From Enoplolaimus lenunculus (Eukaryota > Nematoda > Enoplea > Enoplida > Thoracostomopsidae), in contig JASANG010002449.1 of NCBI GenBank assembly GCA_030248215.1, positions 248,001 to 312,000 on the forward strand: 64,000 nt of DNA. The letters are read 5' to 3'. Positions 1-11,000 of this stretch are shown here, in pieces. The notes beneath the pieces are model-generated. The model was not told the DNA's origin, ran no database searches, and saw only the letters and a program-made list of their open reading frames with translations. The position numbers and the translations under genes are program-made. Each line of letters begins with the position of its first letter. The stretch's first letter is position 1.

Positions 1-6
1 CCAAAT

Positions 7-485
7 GTGCGATGGCCATGCGCAGTTTGCAACAGCAACCTGGGACGAACGGTATACTTGTTTCGGTGCAATATGTGCATTCAGTGGGTTCATCTGAACT
101 GCAGTGGTATCCGAAGATGCGAATACAGTGAAAATTGGATTTGTTCAAAGTGCGAAGACCACCGGAATGTCCTAGCTGACCTTGACTTTACAGACGACAT
201 TGCCCTACTAGCCGAAAGCAGAGCAAATCTACAACATATGACAGATATATTATGCGAGGTCGCGGGTTCTATGGGAATGAGAATCAGCAGCGAAAAAACG
301 AAAGCAATGTCGGTCGGTGTAAAAGTTCAAAACAGCCCGCAGATTGTAGATGGAAAACAATGAATTCAAGATGACGATCGGTTCACATACCTTGGCAGCA
401 CACTTGCTACTGACGGTGGTGCCGAAATTGATGCAAAGTGTAGAATCGGCAAAGCAGCGGCAAACTTCCGGAAGTTAGGAAAAAT
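7..485 (+). mobile_element. Decayed non-LTR retrotransposon (LINE) fragment
   Basis: The reading frame opens with a PHD-like finger: CAVC, CNMC, a His-x2-Cys pair and a final WICSKC, the C4HC3 order. It passes directly into the late part of a reverse transcriptase, with a FTDDIALLAES motif (the YADD/FADD active-site block) followed by ISSEKTKAMSVG. One TGA at 361-363 interrupts the frame. After it, the same frame continues with FTYLGSTLATDGG and CRIGKAAANFRKL, the conserved block that follows the palm domain in LINE polymerases. PHD fingers are known at the N-terminus of some CR1-type LINE proteins. Finding one only about 15 residues before the catalytic block implies that most of the element between them has been lost. 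The 5' part runs off the window and the 3' part stops where the minisatellite begins. The clade is not certain. Confidence 0.72.
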
Positions 486-1690
486 CTCTCCCATCTGTCC
501 CAACTGTCCCATATGTCCCATCTGTCCCAACTGTCCCAACTGTCCCGTTGTCCCATCTGTCCCATCTGTCCCATCTCTCCCAACTGTCCCAACTATCCCA
601 TCTGTCTCAACTTTCCCATCTGTCCCATCTGTCTCAACTTTCCCGTCTGTCCAAACTGTCCAAACTGTCCCAACTGTCCCATCTGTCCCTCGGTCCCATC
701 TGTCCCATCTGTCCAAACTGTCCCATCTATCCCGCTGTCCCATCTGTCCCATCTGTCCCAACTGTCCCATCTGTCCCAACTGTCCCGTCTGTCCCATCTG
801 TATAACTGTCCCATCTGTCCGAACTGTTCCAATTGTCCCATCTGCCCATATGTACCAATTGTCTCATCTGTCCCAAACGTCCAAACTGTCCCATCTGTCC
901 CATCTGTCCCGTTTGTCCCAACTGTTCCATCTGTCCCAACTGTCCCGCTATCCTATCTGTCCCATCTGCCCCAACTGTCCCTACTGTCCCATCTGTCTCA
1001 ACTGTTCCAACTGCCCCATCTGTCCCATCTGTCCCAAGTGTCCCAACTGTCCCAACTGTCCAAACTGTCCCAACTGTCCCATTTGTCCCAACTGTCCCAT
1101 CTGTCCCATCTGTCCCAACTGTCCCAACTGTCCCATCTGTCCCAACTGTCCCATCGATCCCAATGTCCAACTGTCCCATCTGTCCGAACTGTCCCAATTG
1201 TCCTATCTGTCCCAACTGTCCCATCTGTTCCAACTGTCCCATCTGTCCCATCTGTCCCAACGGTCCCAACTGTCCGAACTGTCCCATCTGTCCCAACTGT
1301 CCCATTTGTCCCAACTGTCCCATTTGTCCCAACTGTCCCATCTGTCCCATCAGTCCCAACTGTCCCATCTGTCCCAACTGTCCCATCTGTCCCATCTGTC
1401 CCAACTGTCCCAACTGTCCCAACTGTCCCACCCCCCCCCCCCCCCCCCCCCCCCCCCCACCCCCATCTGTCCCCCCCCAACTGTCCCATCTGTTCCAACT
1501 GTCCCATCTGTCCCAACTGTCCCAACGGTCCCAACTGTCCCAACTGTCCCATCTGTCCCAACTGTCCCATCTGTCCAACTGTCCCATCTGTCCCGTTGGT
1601 CCCAACTGTCCCATCTGTCCCAACTGTCCAAACTGTCCCATCTGTCCCCACTATCCCACTGTCTCATCTGTCCAACTGTCCCGCTGTCCC
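486..1690. repeat. 9-bp minisatellite, TGTCCCATC/TGTCCCAAC, with poly-C run
   Basis: About 1.2 kb of almost uninterrupted 9-bp units alternates between two forms that differ at one base, TGTCCCATC and TGTCCCAAC. Scattered variants occur (TGTCCGAAC, TGTCCAAAC, TGTCTCAAC). A perfect run of 28 C lies at 1431-1458, followed by a shorter C-rich stretch to about 1480. Because 9 is a multiple of 3 and the unit has no stop, several frames stay open on both strands. They spell VPSVPT, CPICPN and LSHLSQ on one strand and GQLGQM or GTDGTV on the other. These are compositional artefacts, not genes. The array starts inside the remnant LINE sequence. Confidence 0.95.
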
Positions 1691-2310
1691 AATTATATTT
1701 TTTGAATGTACTCCTGGTACATTGCTGACGTGGGAAAATGGGACGGGTACTCCTGGTACATTTTTGTCCCGGGAAAATTGGATGGCCTTTAAAGTAACAT
1801 TGGCCTTAGATGCGATAGATGCAAACAACAGATCCGAAAATATACCTTATATCAACCCGATGTAGTTCCTTTAGTTTTCACGAAGTCCTTGCAAAACATT
1901 GACTGTTGTAGCCTTTAAAAGCTTGAAACAACAAAATAGTAAAGCGCGAATAATAATAATGCTCCTCATTGTACTCGAGCATTATTCAATTTTAGAGTGT
2001 TTCAAGTAACATTTGCATTATAGATTTTTTAGTGTCATAAGCGTATGAACGGCAAGAATGGTATTTGTATTTCATTTTAGGCGGGCACATGGAAAGTTTA
2101 CAACATAAGTACGCCGACAGCGTGCTATATTACGTATTTACTTAGCTAGGTACTGGAAACTTATTTTTAAAGCGATGCAGAGGTTACAAAGTACAAATAA
2201 ATTTGTCTTATTTATGTGTGCACGAATGTAAGGTTAGCTAATCAACAATGTCAGGTTCTCACTCTTTCTAGTGGAACCAGTTGTGAAGTGGTTAACGTCC
2301 GTAATTTTAG
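1691..2310. other. Noncoding stretch upstream of the zinc-finger gene
   Basis: I see no coding sequence here. CTCCTGGTAC occurs twice, at 1711 and 1750, as a diverged 39-bp direct duplication. A GTAACATTGGCC motif near 1795 resembles the end of the TTAGGC-bearing MITE described elsewhere in this window. Confidence 0.5.
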
Positions 2311-2319
2311 TATAAAAAG
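2311..2319 (+). promoter_or_regulatory. Candidate TATA box for the zinc-finger gene
   Basis: TATAAAAAG lies about 390 bp upstream of the chosen ATG at 2701. The interval between is A/T-rich and could hold a 5' UTR with or without an intron. This rests on motif and position only. Confidence 0.3.
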
Positions 2320-2700
2320 TTGGACCTTCCTTTCGTAGAGTAAAAAATCAAGAAACAAGAAACGTGATTTTAGTGAAAACTTTGGTGTATTCGTAATCAG
2401 ATTATCCTGTGGTTTATAAAAATATTTTAATTTTATTGAGTTTTTAAGTGGGGGGCATAGCTCTACAAGGTTGTTTACTCGTGGTGTGTTCTTCGTACAA
2501 ATAACGCCACAAGAGCTGCTGTATCAATTTCTTGCTTCATGTTTAGGGCTGGAACTGCAGGCATTGCGCCAACAGAAGACTAAGTACCAATATTTCAAAC
2601 TAAAAATTTTATGCAAGCTTTGCAAAGCAAGTTCATTTTATAATTTGCAAAAAATCGCGGAGGCTAACCAACCCTGGTGCACAGATGAGCATTTTGAAAA

Positions 2701-5700
2701 ATGGATATGGAAGAAACTATTAACGCGGTACTAGAGCGGTCTCCGGCCAGCGAAGAGCTACTTGTTCACGGTTCAAGCCCCGTCAGTGATTCTTTGATCT
2801 CGTCTTATATGGCAGGCACGAGCAGCAATTTCATAAACAATGATGGTATTTCTGATGTACCAACGTTCAGCTGTCGTATTTGTATGAAGTCCTTTGAAAA
2901 TCGCTCACTGCTTAATGTACATTACACACATACCCATAAAGATAAACCGCAGTATGAATGTGAGCATTGTGGTGTGGTTTTCGCAATTAAAAGAGAACTT
3001 GCAACACACAGACGTATTCATGCAGGCGAACAGCTACATGCTTGTGCTCAGTGTGGTAAAGTGTTTGGTACGAAACAATTGCTAAAAAAGCATTATGTAT
3101 GGCATTCAGGAAATCGTGATTTTGTTTGCCCAAAGTGTGGGAAAGCATTTTATCAGAAAGGCCATTTGACACAGCATATGATGATTCATACCGGCGGTCG
3201 ACCGCATGTTTGCCTGTTGTGTGGCAAAACGTTCATATTTAAATTTGACCTGAACCGCCATTTGAAAATTCATCAGGAACGCACCGAGAACGGCGAAGAA
3301 GAACCGACGCCTGGGTTAACGAGTGCAAGTCCTAATGAGCGCCGAAATATTTTGACTCTTAGCGAGGCTAGTACTACAAAAACACGGCGCCAACCTAACC
3401 GCAGTGTTGGCAGAAATGATCAGTCTTTACGCCGAATATCAAATACTATGGAAAGAAGGACGACAACAACGAACATGGGGGTTGATTCAGCAAATGAATC
3501 ATCACAGCCGGACAGCGGAGATGACAGTAGCTATATAATGTCGATGTCAGGCGATCAGCACGCACTACTTGAAAACTTTGGTGATGCGGCGGTACGAGCC
3601 TTAGCTGTAATTTCACCGGGCCGTGCGGGAATGCGTTTGAATGAAAATTCTGCATTTTTCAAGTATGCAACGTTATATTTTCTGTTTTCAAATTTTTTGT
3701 TATAACCAGAGGTGGTACAACAAAATTTGTTATTTGATTGAGTGCAGCTCGTTTCAGCCATTTGCCAATTTTGCATTGAAATCTTTCCGTGTAACAGACA
3801 AACCTATGACCTTGACACAGAATTAAGCAAGTGTACTCATTCAATTTTAAATAAGTGTTAAAGTTTGGTATTCGTCTGTTGTTAGATGTTAACTACGAGC
3901 ACTCATTCGCACCTAACTTACATTGAGCTTTGTCTTATTCATTTGAATTTTAGTGCACATGAACCACATGGAAGTAAGGACGATGAACAGATGGATTATG
4001 TGGCCACAAATCAGTACGGTAGTAATGGCATAGTATCGCCTGAAGGTAGGAACTCAGCTGTTGGGTCAGAGACGACAGACAATCAAGTAATCAATGAAAA
4101 TTCGACAGCAAACTCTTATGACTTGGAAGATGGTAGCCATACGGTAAGCTATAACCAGTATACAGTCTCAACGATGTGATGTGTTGCCACCGTTGCTGGA
4201 TATCCAGTTGTTCTTAGTTCGTAACACACTCGTTTTTATGGAATATTAAAAATAACATCGTCTTGCTGTAGACCGAGAATTTGAAATTTCTTAAATTGCT
4301 TGCATACTGTTTTTTCTGGTTCAGGTCAACTTTTAAAGAGTGAAAATTTTAACTTGTATTATGGTGCATAGTGCGTCAACGCCATTCTTTGATTCATCTT
4401 GTGAAGAAGGTTATATCTGGTGTGTTATTGAGCGAAGCGTATTATGTTTTGTACTTGGGGGTCGAAAGGTGGATGTCCGTCCGTCCGTCTGTCCGTCCGA
4501 AAACAATCTCAGGAACGAGTGAACCGATTTTGATAAATTTTTTTGTTTGAAAGCCAATTATCCTGGGGTGTTAACCTCGCATTGGGGTTTCAAAATTTTA
4601 AGCCGTTTGTTAGCTACAGGCTAATTTGCATAATTAATTAAGCATAAATTAGGGCTATCCACAATATTTCACTAATTATTACAGTTAGAAGCAATGTAAT
4701 TTTAGCATTAAAGGGTTTTTGGGTGCGAGGAATCTGCGTAGACTGTTTACAAATCTCCAAAACGGATAATTGAGCAGTTAGCTAATAGATAATTTGCATA
4801 TTAGCATAGTTTATAAGCCTAAATTAGGACTTTTTACAATATTTCACTAATTATTAAGGTTAAAAGCAATATAATTTCAGCACTAAAGGGTTTTTAGGTG
4901 CGAGGAATTTGAATAAATAGTTTAAAAACATCCAAAACCGATAATTGAATAGTTAGCTAAAAGCTAATTTGCATATTAGCTTAATTGACAAGACAAAATT
5001 AGGACTTTTTAAATTATTTCAATAATTATTAGGGTTTACTGAAGGTTTTTGGGTGCGAGGAATTTGAATAAATTGTTTGCAAACCTCCAAAACCGATAAT
5101 TGAATAGTTAGCTAATAGATAATTTGCATAGTAGCATAATTGATAAGCCTAAATTAGGCGTTTTTACAATGTTTTAGTAATTATTAGGGTTACAAGCAAT
5201 CTAATTTCAGCAATAATGGGTTTTCGGGTGCGAGGAATCTGAATAAATTGTTTACAAACCTCCAAAACCGATAATTGAGTAGCTAGCTAATAGATAATTT
5301 GCATATTAGCTTGATTGACAAGACAAAATTAGGACTTTTAAATTATTCCAAAAATTATTAGAGTGGCTGGAGGGTTTTTGGGTGCGAGGAATCTGAGGAA
5401 ATTGCTTACAAACCTCCAAAACCGATAAATGCATAGTTAGCTAATAACTAATTTGCATATTACCTTAATTGCTTACGTGTGTTCGAGCTTCGCTCAATAA
5501 ATGTAGTCCCACTACGACTGGTTATAATAGATTGCTGTAGTTTTGCAGGAAATTGAACGTGATGACGCATCAGTAGAAAATGACACAGCTCATGCAGTAG
5601 ATTTGATCGATAACAGCTGTGTTTCAAGAGCTAATGATAATGGGTCATCTGGGTTATCATTAGTTGATGATGAGTATGATAATTTACCTTTAGTGGTGTT

Positions 5701-8016
5701 TAAATCGAAGTCCGAAGCCAATTTGATGAACACTGGAGATGGTTTAAGCGTCAACAACGCACACAGTTGTTTAAATGAATGCGAGGAGATAGAAAGGAGC
5801 GAGAACAGGAGAAGCAACCGAAAACGTTTAGCGAGTCATACGACATCTTATGATGAATGCCATGACGCCGTTCAGCCGATAAGCGGCGAGCTTAATTTGT
5901 TCGATGCGGTTGGGTCACCAAAGTTATCAAAGTCTAGCGCCAATTCAGGAAGTTTACGTCAATCCAATGCAAAGGTGGAAAATCATGGAAATGCGCCGCC
6001 GACCAAGTTGCGAGTCAAATCTATCGCAACAAGTATGGATGGATTACGTCGCGGGCTATGCTCCAATACTAATGCAGGAAACAGTCGCGCTTTGCCGTCG
6101 ATTTTAAAAAATTTATGGGCGAACGGTAAGCCAAATGGGACCTGTTTTATCTTATTCATTAATCAAAAGTGGACTAGGATATTGACAATTACGGGAACGT
6201 GACATATTAATCCAGGTTACATTTGTGAAACAAACCCTATGGATGATGTTACTATTTTGAGACGTTATTGCTGCACTTTGATATATGCAAGCGCATTAAG
6301 ATTATGTTAGTCAAGAGTGCGTCTGTGTAAAAAAATTTCTATGCTTGTATACATTATTATCAGGTTGCAACTGGAATTACAATTCACCGGAACCGGAATA
6401 TGAAAAAATTGCCGGAGCCGGAAAGTGAAAATTACATGCCACAAAAAATTCATTTTCATTTTCTTTTTTTGCTGTATTATTGGTGAAATAAATTTAGTCT
6501 AACACAGGTATTCACTTAATCTGCTGTATTTGGGATTTTCCTTATCCATGGAAGCGAAATCTACCTTCGATGGCTCATTCTCGGTGATTGTCAAGGTTTA
6601 TATAATATACTAACTAAACCTACTTCATTTTTAAATTCACTTTTTGAACAAGTGGCTTTAAAAAGGCTTCTTATAGGTTAACAAATTTAAAAACCGACCA
6701 AAATTTAATACTACCGAAATTTATAATTCCGGTAAAAATTTACCGGAACCGGAACCAGAAGGTGAAAAAACGCAATTACAGGTGCACCCTGATTATTATG
6801 TCAGTAGCACTACACCAGTTTTGAGGCGCATGTTTGAAATTGGACCAATGTGCTGCTTACTAGGTGATGTTGTCTATCTTGAAACTTTGGTTAGTTTGTT
6901 AATAATTGTAAACTTGCTTGTATGTTTCTCAATTTAGCATCTAACGCTGCTGTTAAGAAGAAACAATCTATTGCTAATCACGACTCATCGGACTACGTCG
7001 CATTCGAACCGAAACTAACTTGTTCCGAATTCCCATCGGTATCAGAATGGAACGGTAATAAGGATTCCTGTATGAATTTTGTAGGCGAGAACTGTGCATC
7101 ATTAAATGACACAGGTGATGTGGATATTTTACAAAACTGTGGTTTGAATAATGAAGCCGCAACACCAGAATCTACTGGACCTCATTACGAAGCTGTTGAA
7201 GATAATGTGGTCAAAGTTGAACAGGATAAGTCGGATATCCTAGAGTACAACTCGCACAATGAACTCAACCAGAAACTAGAATACTGTGACGATTCGTCTT
7301 GCGATGATAACCCCGACGACGTCGTAACTCCAGTTAGGTTGGAGTCGAGTGGCGAGAACTCAATCGTACCCCAGTCTGATGGATTTAGTTTCGATACGCT
7401 CAGCGCCGCACTGCTTATCTCTAAACATCGGATTGACGCCCTTGAAACTGAGCTGGCGCGAGTACGATCGAACTTGCGTTTACGGGACTCAGAGCTTGTG
7501 AGAAGCCGTAACCGCCTGAGCCGTATTAGTTTCCTTGCTGCGTCGCTAATTCACGTCTGCTCCGAGTTTGATCGAGTGTGGATGACACAGTCGAAACGTG
7601 TATACGCTCAAGTACAAGCTTTGCTCGTTGCTATGGACGACGAAAAGAGCGAGAATGAAGCACTGGAAGACGATGGAAGTTACAGTGATGATAGACTGAT
7701 GTATAGCGACAATAAAAGCGGCAATCGAAATAATATTGGTGTCATTAATAATAAAAATAATAATAATAGTAATAATAATAATAATAATAATTGTAATAAT
7801 AATAATAATAACAACAACATGAATAATAATGCTTATAACAACGGAACTAACATCAGTTCAGTAAGGTCAACCCTCAACAATGACTGTAATCATCCGATAA
7901 CGAACACGGCCGCTGCTGTTGTAGAAGCAGTGGTGGCTACGGGATCGATGGGATCGGTAGCAAACCAGGACGAGGTAAGAAAACGAGCCCGGTCCTTACG
8001 AGGGCATCAGTTTTAA
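2701..8016 (+). CDS. C2H2 zinc-finger protein, five fingers (935 aa, four exons)
   Basis: Probable DNA-binding nuclear regulator. Exons by eye: 2701-3662, 3954-4143, 5549-6125, 6938-8016; the phases agree (2, 0, 1) and the total is 2,808 nt. The ATG at 2701 follows an in-frame TGA at 2695-2697, so it is the first Met unless an upstream coding exon exists. Five classical C2H2 fingers lie at about residues 56-79, 85-107, 113-135, 141-163 and 169-191. The rest is acidic, Ser/Asn-rich and probably disordered. Residues about 730-800 form a heptad-like helical stretch (ISKHRIDALETELARVRSNL) that could dimerise. An (AAT)n tract encodes an Asn-rich run near residues 845-882. Intron 2 carries a 1-kb repeat and intron 3 a hAT MITE. 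I cannot assign an orthologue; the fingers alone match many ZNF families. Confidence 0.88.
4427..5501. mobile_element. Composite ~1-kb repeat (copy A) in zinc-finger intron 2
   Basis: The element is bounded by inverted TTGAGCGAAGC (from 4427) and GCTTCGCTCAA (to about 5500). Near the left end is a GTCCGTCCGTCC tract (about 4478-4498), followed by GAACCGATTTTGATAAA. The interior is about five diverged tandem units recurring at about 4713, 4888, 5043, 5220 and 5372. Each contains TTTTTGGGTGCGAGGAAT, CTCCAAAACCGATAATTGA and TTTGCATATTAGC, and the spacing alternates between about 150 and 177 bp. No coding capacity is visible. The right end is only about 47 bp from the exon 3 acceptor. Copies B and C lie in GMAP-210 introns. 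Non-autonomous; the superfamily is not identified. Confidence 0.8.
6361..6791. mobile_element. hAT-type MITE, CAGGGTGCAAC family (zinc-finger intron 3)
   Basis: A 431-bp element begins CAGGTTGCAACTGGAATT and ends GGTGCACCCTG. It is flanked by the perfect 8-bp duplication ATTATTAT (6353-6360 and 6792-6799). Subterminal CCGGAACCGGAA repeats occur at both ends. The 8-bp duplication plus CAGGG termini place it with hAT transposons. It has no open frame and is non-autonomous. Confidence 0.88.
7741..7850 (+). repeat. (AAT)n trinucleotide tract inside the coding exon
   Basis: AAT/AAC repeats with a few interruptions stay in frame and code for an Asn-rich run in the C-terminal part of the zinc-finger protein. 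Pure AAT blocks indicate replication slippage, so length variation between individuals is likely. Confidence 0.9.
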
Positions 8017-8046
8017 AATGGAGACGAGTGTAAGGTAGCAATCCAA

Positions 8047-8052
8047 AATAAA
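8047..8052 (+). terminator. Candidate poly(A) signal AATAAA for the zinc-finger gene
   Basis: The hexamer lies about 30 bp after the TAA stop at 8014-8016. It would give a very short 3' UTR. Other A/T-rich hexamers occur downstream, so the true site is open. Confidence 0.4.
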
Positions 8053-11000
8053 AACATGTGGCCCTTGTTTTGTTCAATCGAGAGTAAAGTGGTTGTTCCG
8101 ATTGTCCTCTAGAATCGTTTAACAGTCGATTGCTCGTCAAATGTGCCAAATGTCAATTGTGCTTTGCTGGTACTTGAATCGTGCCAGGTCTTAGCTCCGT
8201 GGCATGCGATGAGAGGTTGGATTTGAAGTTAGTTTTAATTTTTGATTCGAATGCAGTTTTAAAATTGTATATCTTCGGTGCCTATTATTTGGTCTGTTTG
8301 CTTTAAACTAGCGTTGAAGTTTTGCCGTCCTCTAACAAGTAACATTAAGGTGCGCTTTTATGGTATTTAAAGTATTAATTAGGAATGGATTGTTATTTAA
8401 AAATATTCGCTAAAATGAAGTAACAAAGGTTCTAGCGAACACTGATGTCTTGGTTGTTTTACCCTCTGTAAATTTAGGCTTGTGATTTCTAGTGAGTTGG
8501 TGCAACGACTTTAAGTACAGTATGCAAACCTTTACAATCGCCAAAAATAAACCATCGAAGGTAGATTTCGCTTTCGTGTATTATGAAAATCTAAAATACA
8601 GCAGATAAAGTGAATAGCTATCTCCAACTAGGGTTATTTCATCAATAATATTGCGGGAATGAAAATTAAAATGAATTTTTCGGTGGCATGTATTTTTCAT
8701 TTTCCGGTTCCGTTTCCTCTAAATGTTTCAAATTCCGGTTCGGTAAATTGTAATTCCGGCTGCAACCTGATTGTAACGCATGTCTTTAAGGAAAATGACA
8801 GTTTAGCGGCGGTATTTATAGCAGCAGCTTTACACATACAGTCACCGGCACACATAAGTATATACAGTAATCGATATTTGTGGTTACTGCATTTACACTC
8901 GCGATTTAGCGGTCACGTTTGAACTTTACTATGCTGGTGAGAGTAACTCATTGTGATAAATTCAGTCCTAGCTTGCTGTTGCACCACTCAGATTATACCG
9001 TGAAAATGAATGAGCAGTTTAAAATAGCATTTGTGAACGTTTGTTGCGAACGTTTGTGTTTTAAGTACCGAACTATCATAACGGTGGCGCTATCCTTTAT
9101 AAAAAATTTTATAGTAATGAGGCGCTGTCCATCACCGTGCGGTATCGCACGCGACGCCTTCGGAGCGCAATCGTAATGGTACTTGATTCTGTCCGTGAAT
9201 GTACTACACGTACCATGTTAATGTTTTGATTTTAATCGATTCGAAGTCAGTTTATATATGCGTCGATTTTGTGCCATAACGTGTCAAATGCAAGTCTAGA
9301 TTTATTATTAATTTTTGCTTTATTAATCGTTTTGCTTTGTGCTTTATTGAGATGTTGTTTTACTGGATGTAACGCGACATCTAAATAGTCTGTGGAGGTG
9401 GAATAGGATGTTATGTGGTGGCATGCAACGTGATATGTTATTGATATAGCAGACACTTTCCTAGGTAAAAGTTATATTGATAGCTTCAGGGTGTTGTCCA
9501 CTGTTGTAATTTAAGATTATCAGACGCATATAAAATGGTAAGATCCGTAGTTTACTAATTTTTATTTTAATGCTACGAAATCGCGTTTGGCTTTTCGTTC
9601 GCTCCCCTCGCTAGGTCTTTTCACAATATATGTTGTGTCCTTTCTCTCCGTCAGAAATTTCCAGATCCAATACTGGTATTAAATGCCGGTGTCAAAGGAC
9701 ACTCTGCTATTCAACCAAAATATTAAGTAGCTTTCCTTTTTGTTATTCTGAACAAATAATTGTAAAAGCATTGGGATGTTTAAAAAATTTTAAAGCGGTA
9801 TTTATACGCAATAGTTTTGAAGCTGTATATGGTTCTTATAATATATATACGTAATAATTTTTAGCAGTGTTAAGCTGTTGGTTTTAGTCACTTGTATTTA
9901 TTAGCAATGTCACTAATATGTTTTTCATAATTTGAGATGCTTCTTGGTCTGCTTAAATACTGAATTATGCGCCTTATTTACATATTTCTACTGTGGAAAT
10001 AACGTGTCTTCCAATTGAAATGTTTTATACGTATGATTGTTGATTATATTTTATATATTTCACAGTAAACATGGTTTATGTTTAAACTTTAAAATATTGT
10101 GCCTCTCAATGCAGCGAAACTTGGTCAGTGAAGATTGAGTGTTCAGTTCCTAAATTTCGAATAAACTTGCTGAAAGTGACATTCTTTTATATTTTTTAAA
10201 ACATTTGCCTGTCCGTTGGCAGAGTCACACCGTGGGACGTAAGCAATTAGAAGCGGAGATATGTTCCCTCTTGAATTTATACATGACTCCATATTAGTAA
10301 AGTTGTGTCGAGTATCAAGTTTCCTTGCGCTGACAATCACGTATGCGTAAGGCCTTGTCATTTTATTGTTTTTCATATTTGAAGCCTGTTCATTTTCTAT
10401 TCGTTTCGTATGATTTCATGTAAATAGTTTTTCTTGTTTTTATCTATGCTTTATACTGTAACATGCTTAGGTTTATCTTCGTACTTATTGAGTTTGTTTC
10501 TGAAATCCTACTTAAGTACGATTTAGTACTGTAGTACGAACCATTTTGTCGCTTTTAAAAGCGTACTTAAGTTAAGCAATTACTTAAGTCGCTGACTAAA
10601 CTTGTTATATTACGGATTAACAGTTCAAGCATATTAACCTTGGTCTAAATGAAATTGTAGACTCATGGTGCCTTCTTAAGCCAACCTGTTACTGTCTTGT
10701 TATGACAATGGTTCACATTTGTAATTAAGTAAACACTTAAGTAAGATTTCAGAAATCCTGCCAATGTCAAATATGCACCTTCTGTTTTATTGTCAAATAT
10801 GTATTTCTTATTTTTTAGATTATTTGGAACAAACATGGCTGTTTAGGCAGGTCGTATTGAAATGTGTTTTGAAATGTTAACAAATTGTACGTGTAGTACA
10901 GTGAGATTTTAATTTCGTCGCCTTCTTGAATTAAGTCGACTTACGTATACTGACTGTGACTGTTCATAGTTTATGAAATAAGACAACTTTATTGGGAAAC

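Noticed and set aside
513-1865. 450-residue open frame on + and 304-residue open frame on - across the C-rich region
   Set aside because: Every residue comes from the 9-bp minisatellite, which lacks stops in several frames; no domain, no codon signal.
2471-2734. 87-residue frame before the zinc-finger start, as a coding first exon
   Set aside because: It is in a different frame, overlaps the ATG at 2701, and has no suitable donor; an in-frame stop directly precedes the chosen ATG.
4427-5501. CRISPR-like array because of regularly spaced repeats
   Set aside because: Units are diverged, spacing is 150-177 bp, the setting is a eukaryotic intron, and the whole block recurs as a dispersed repeat.
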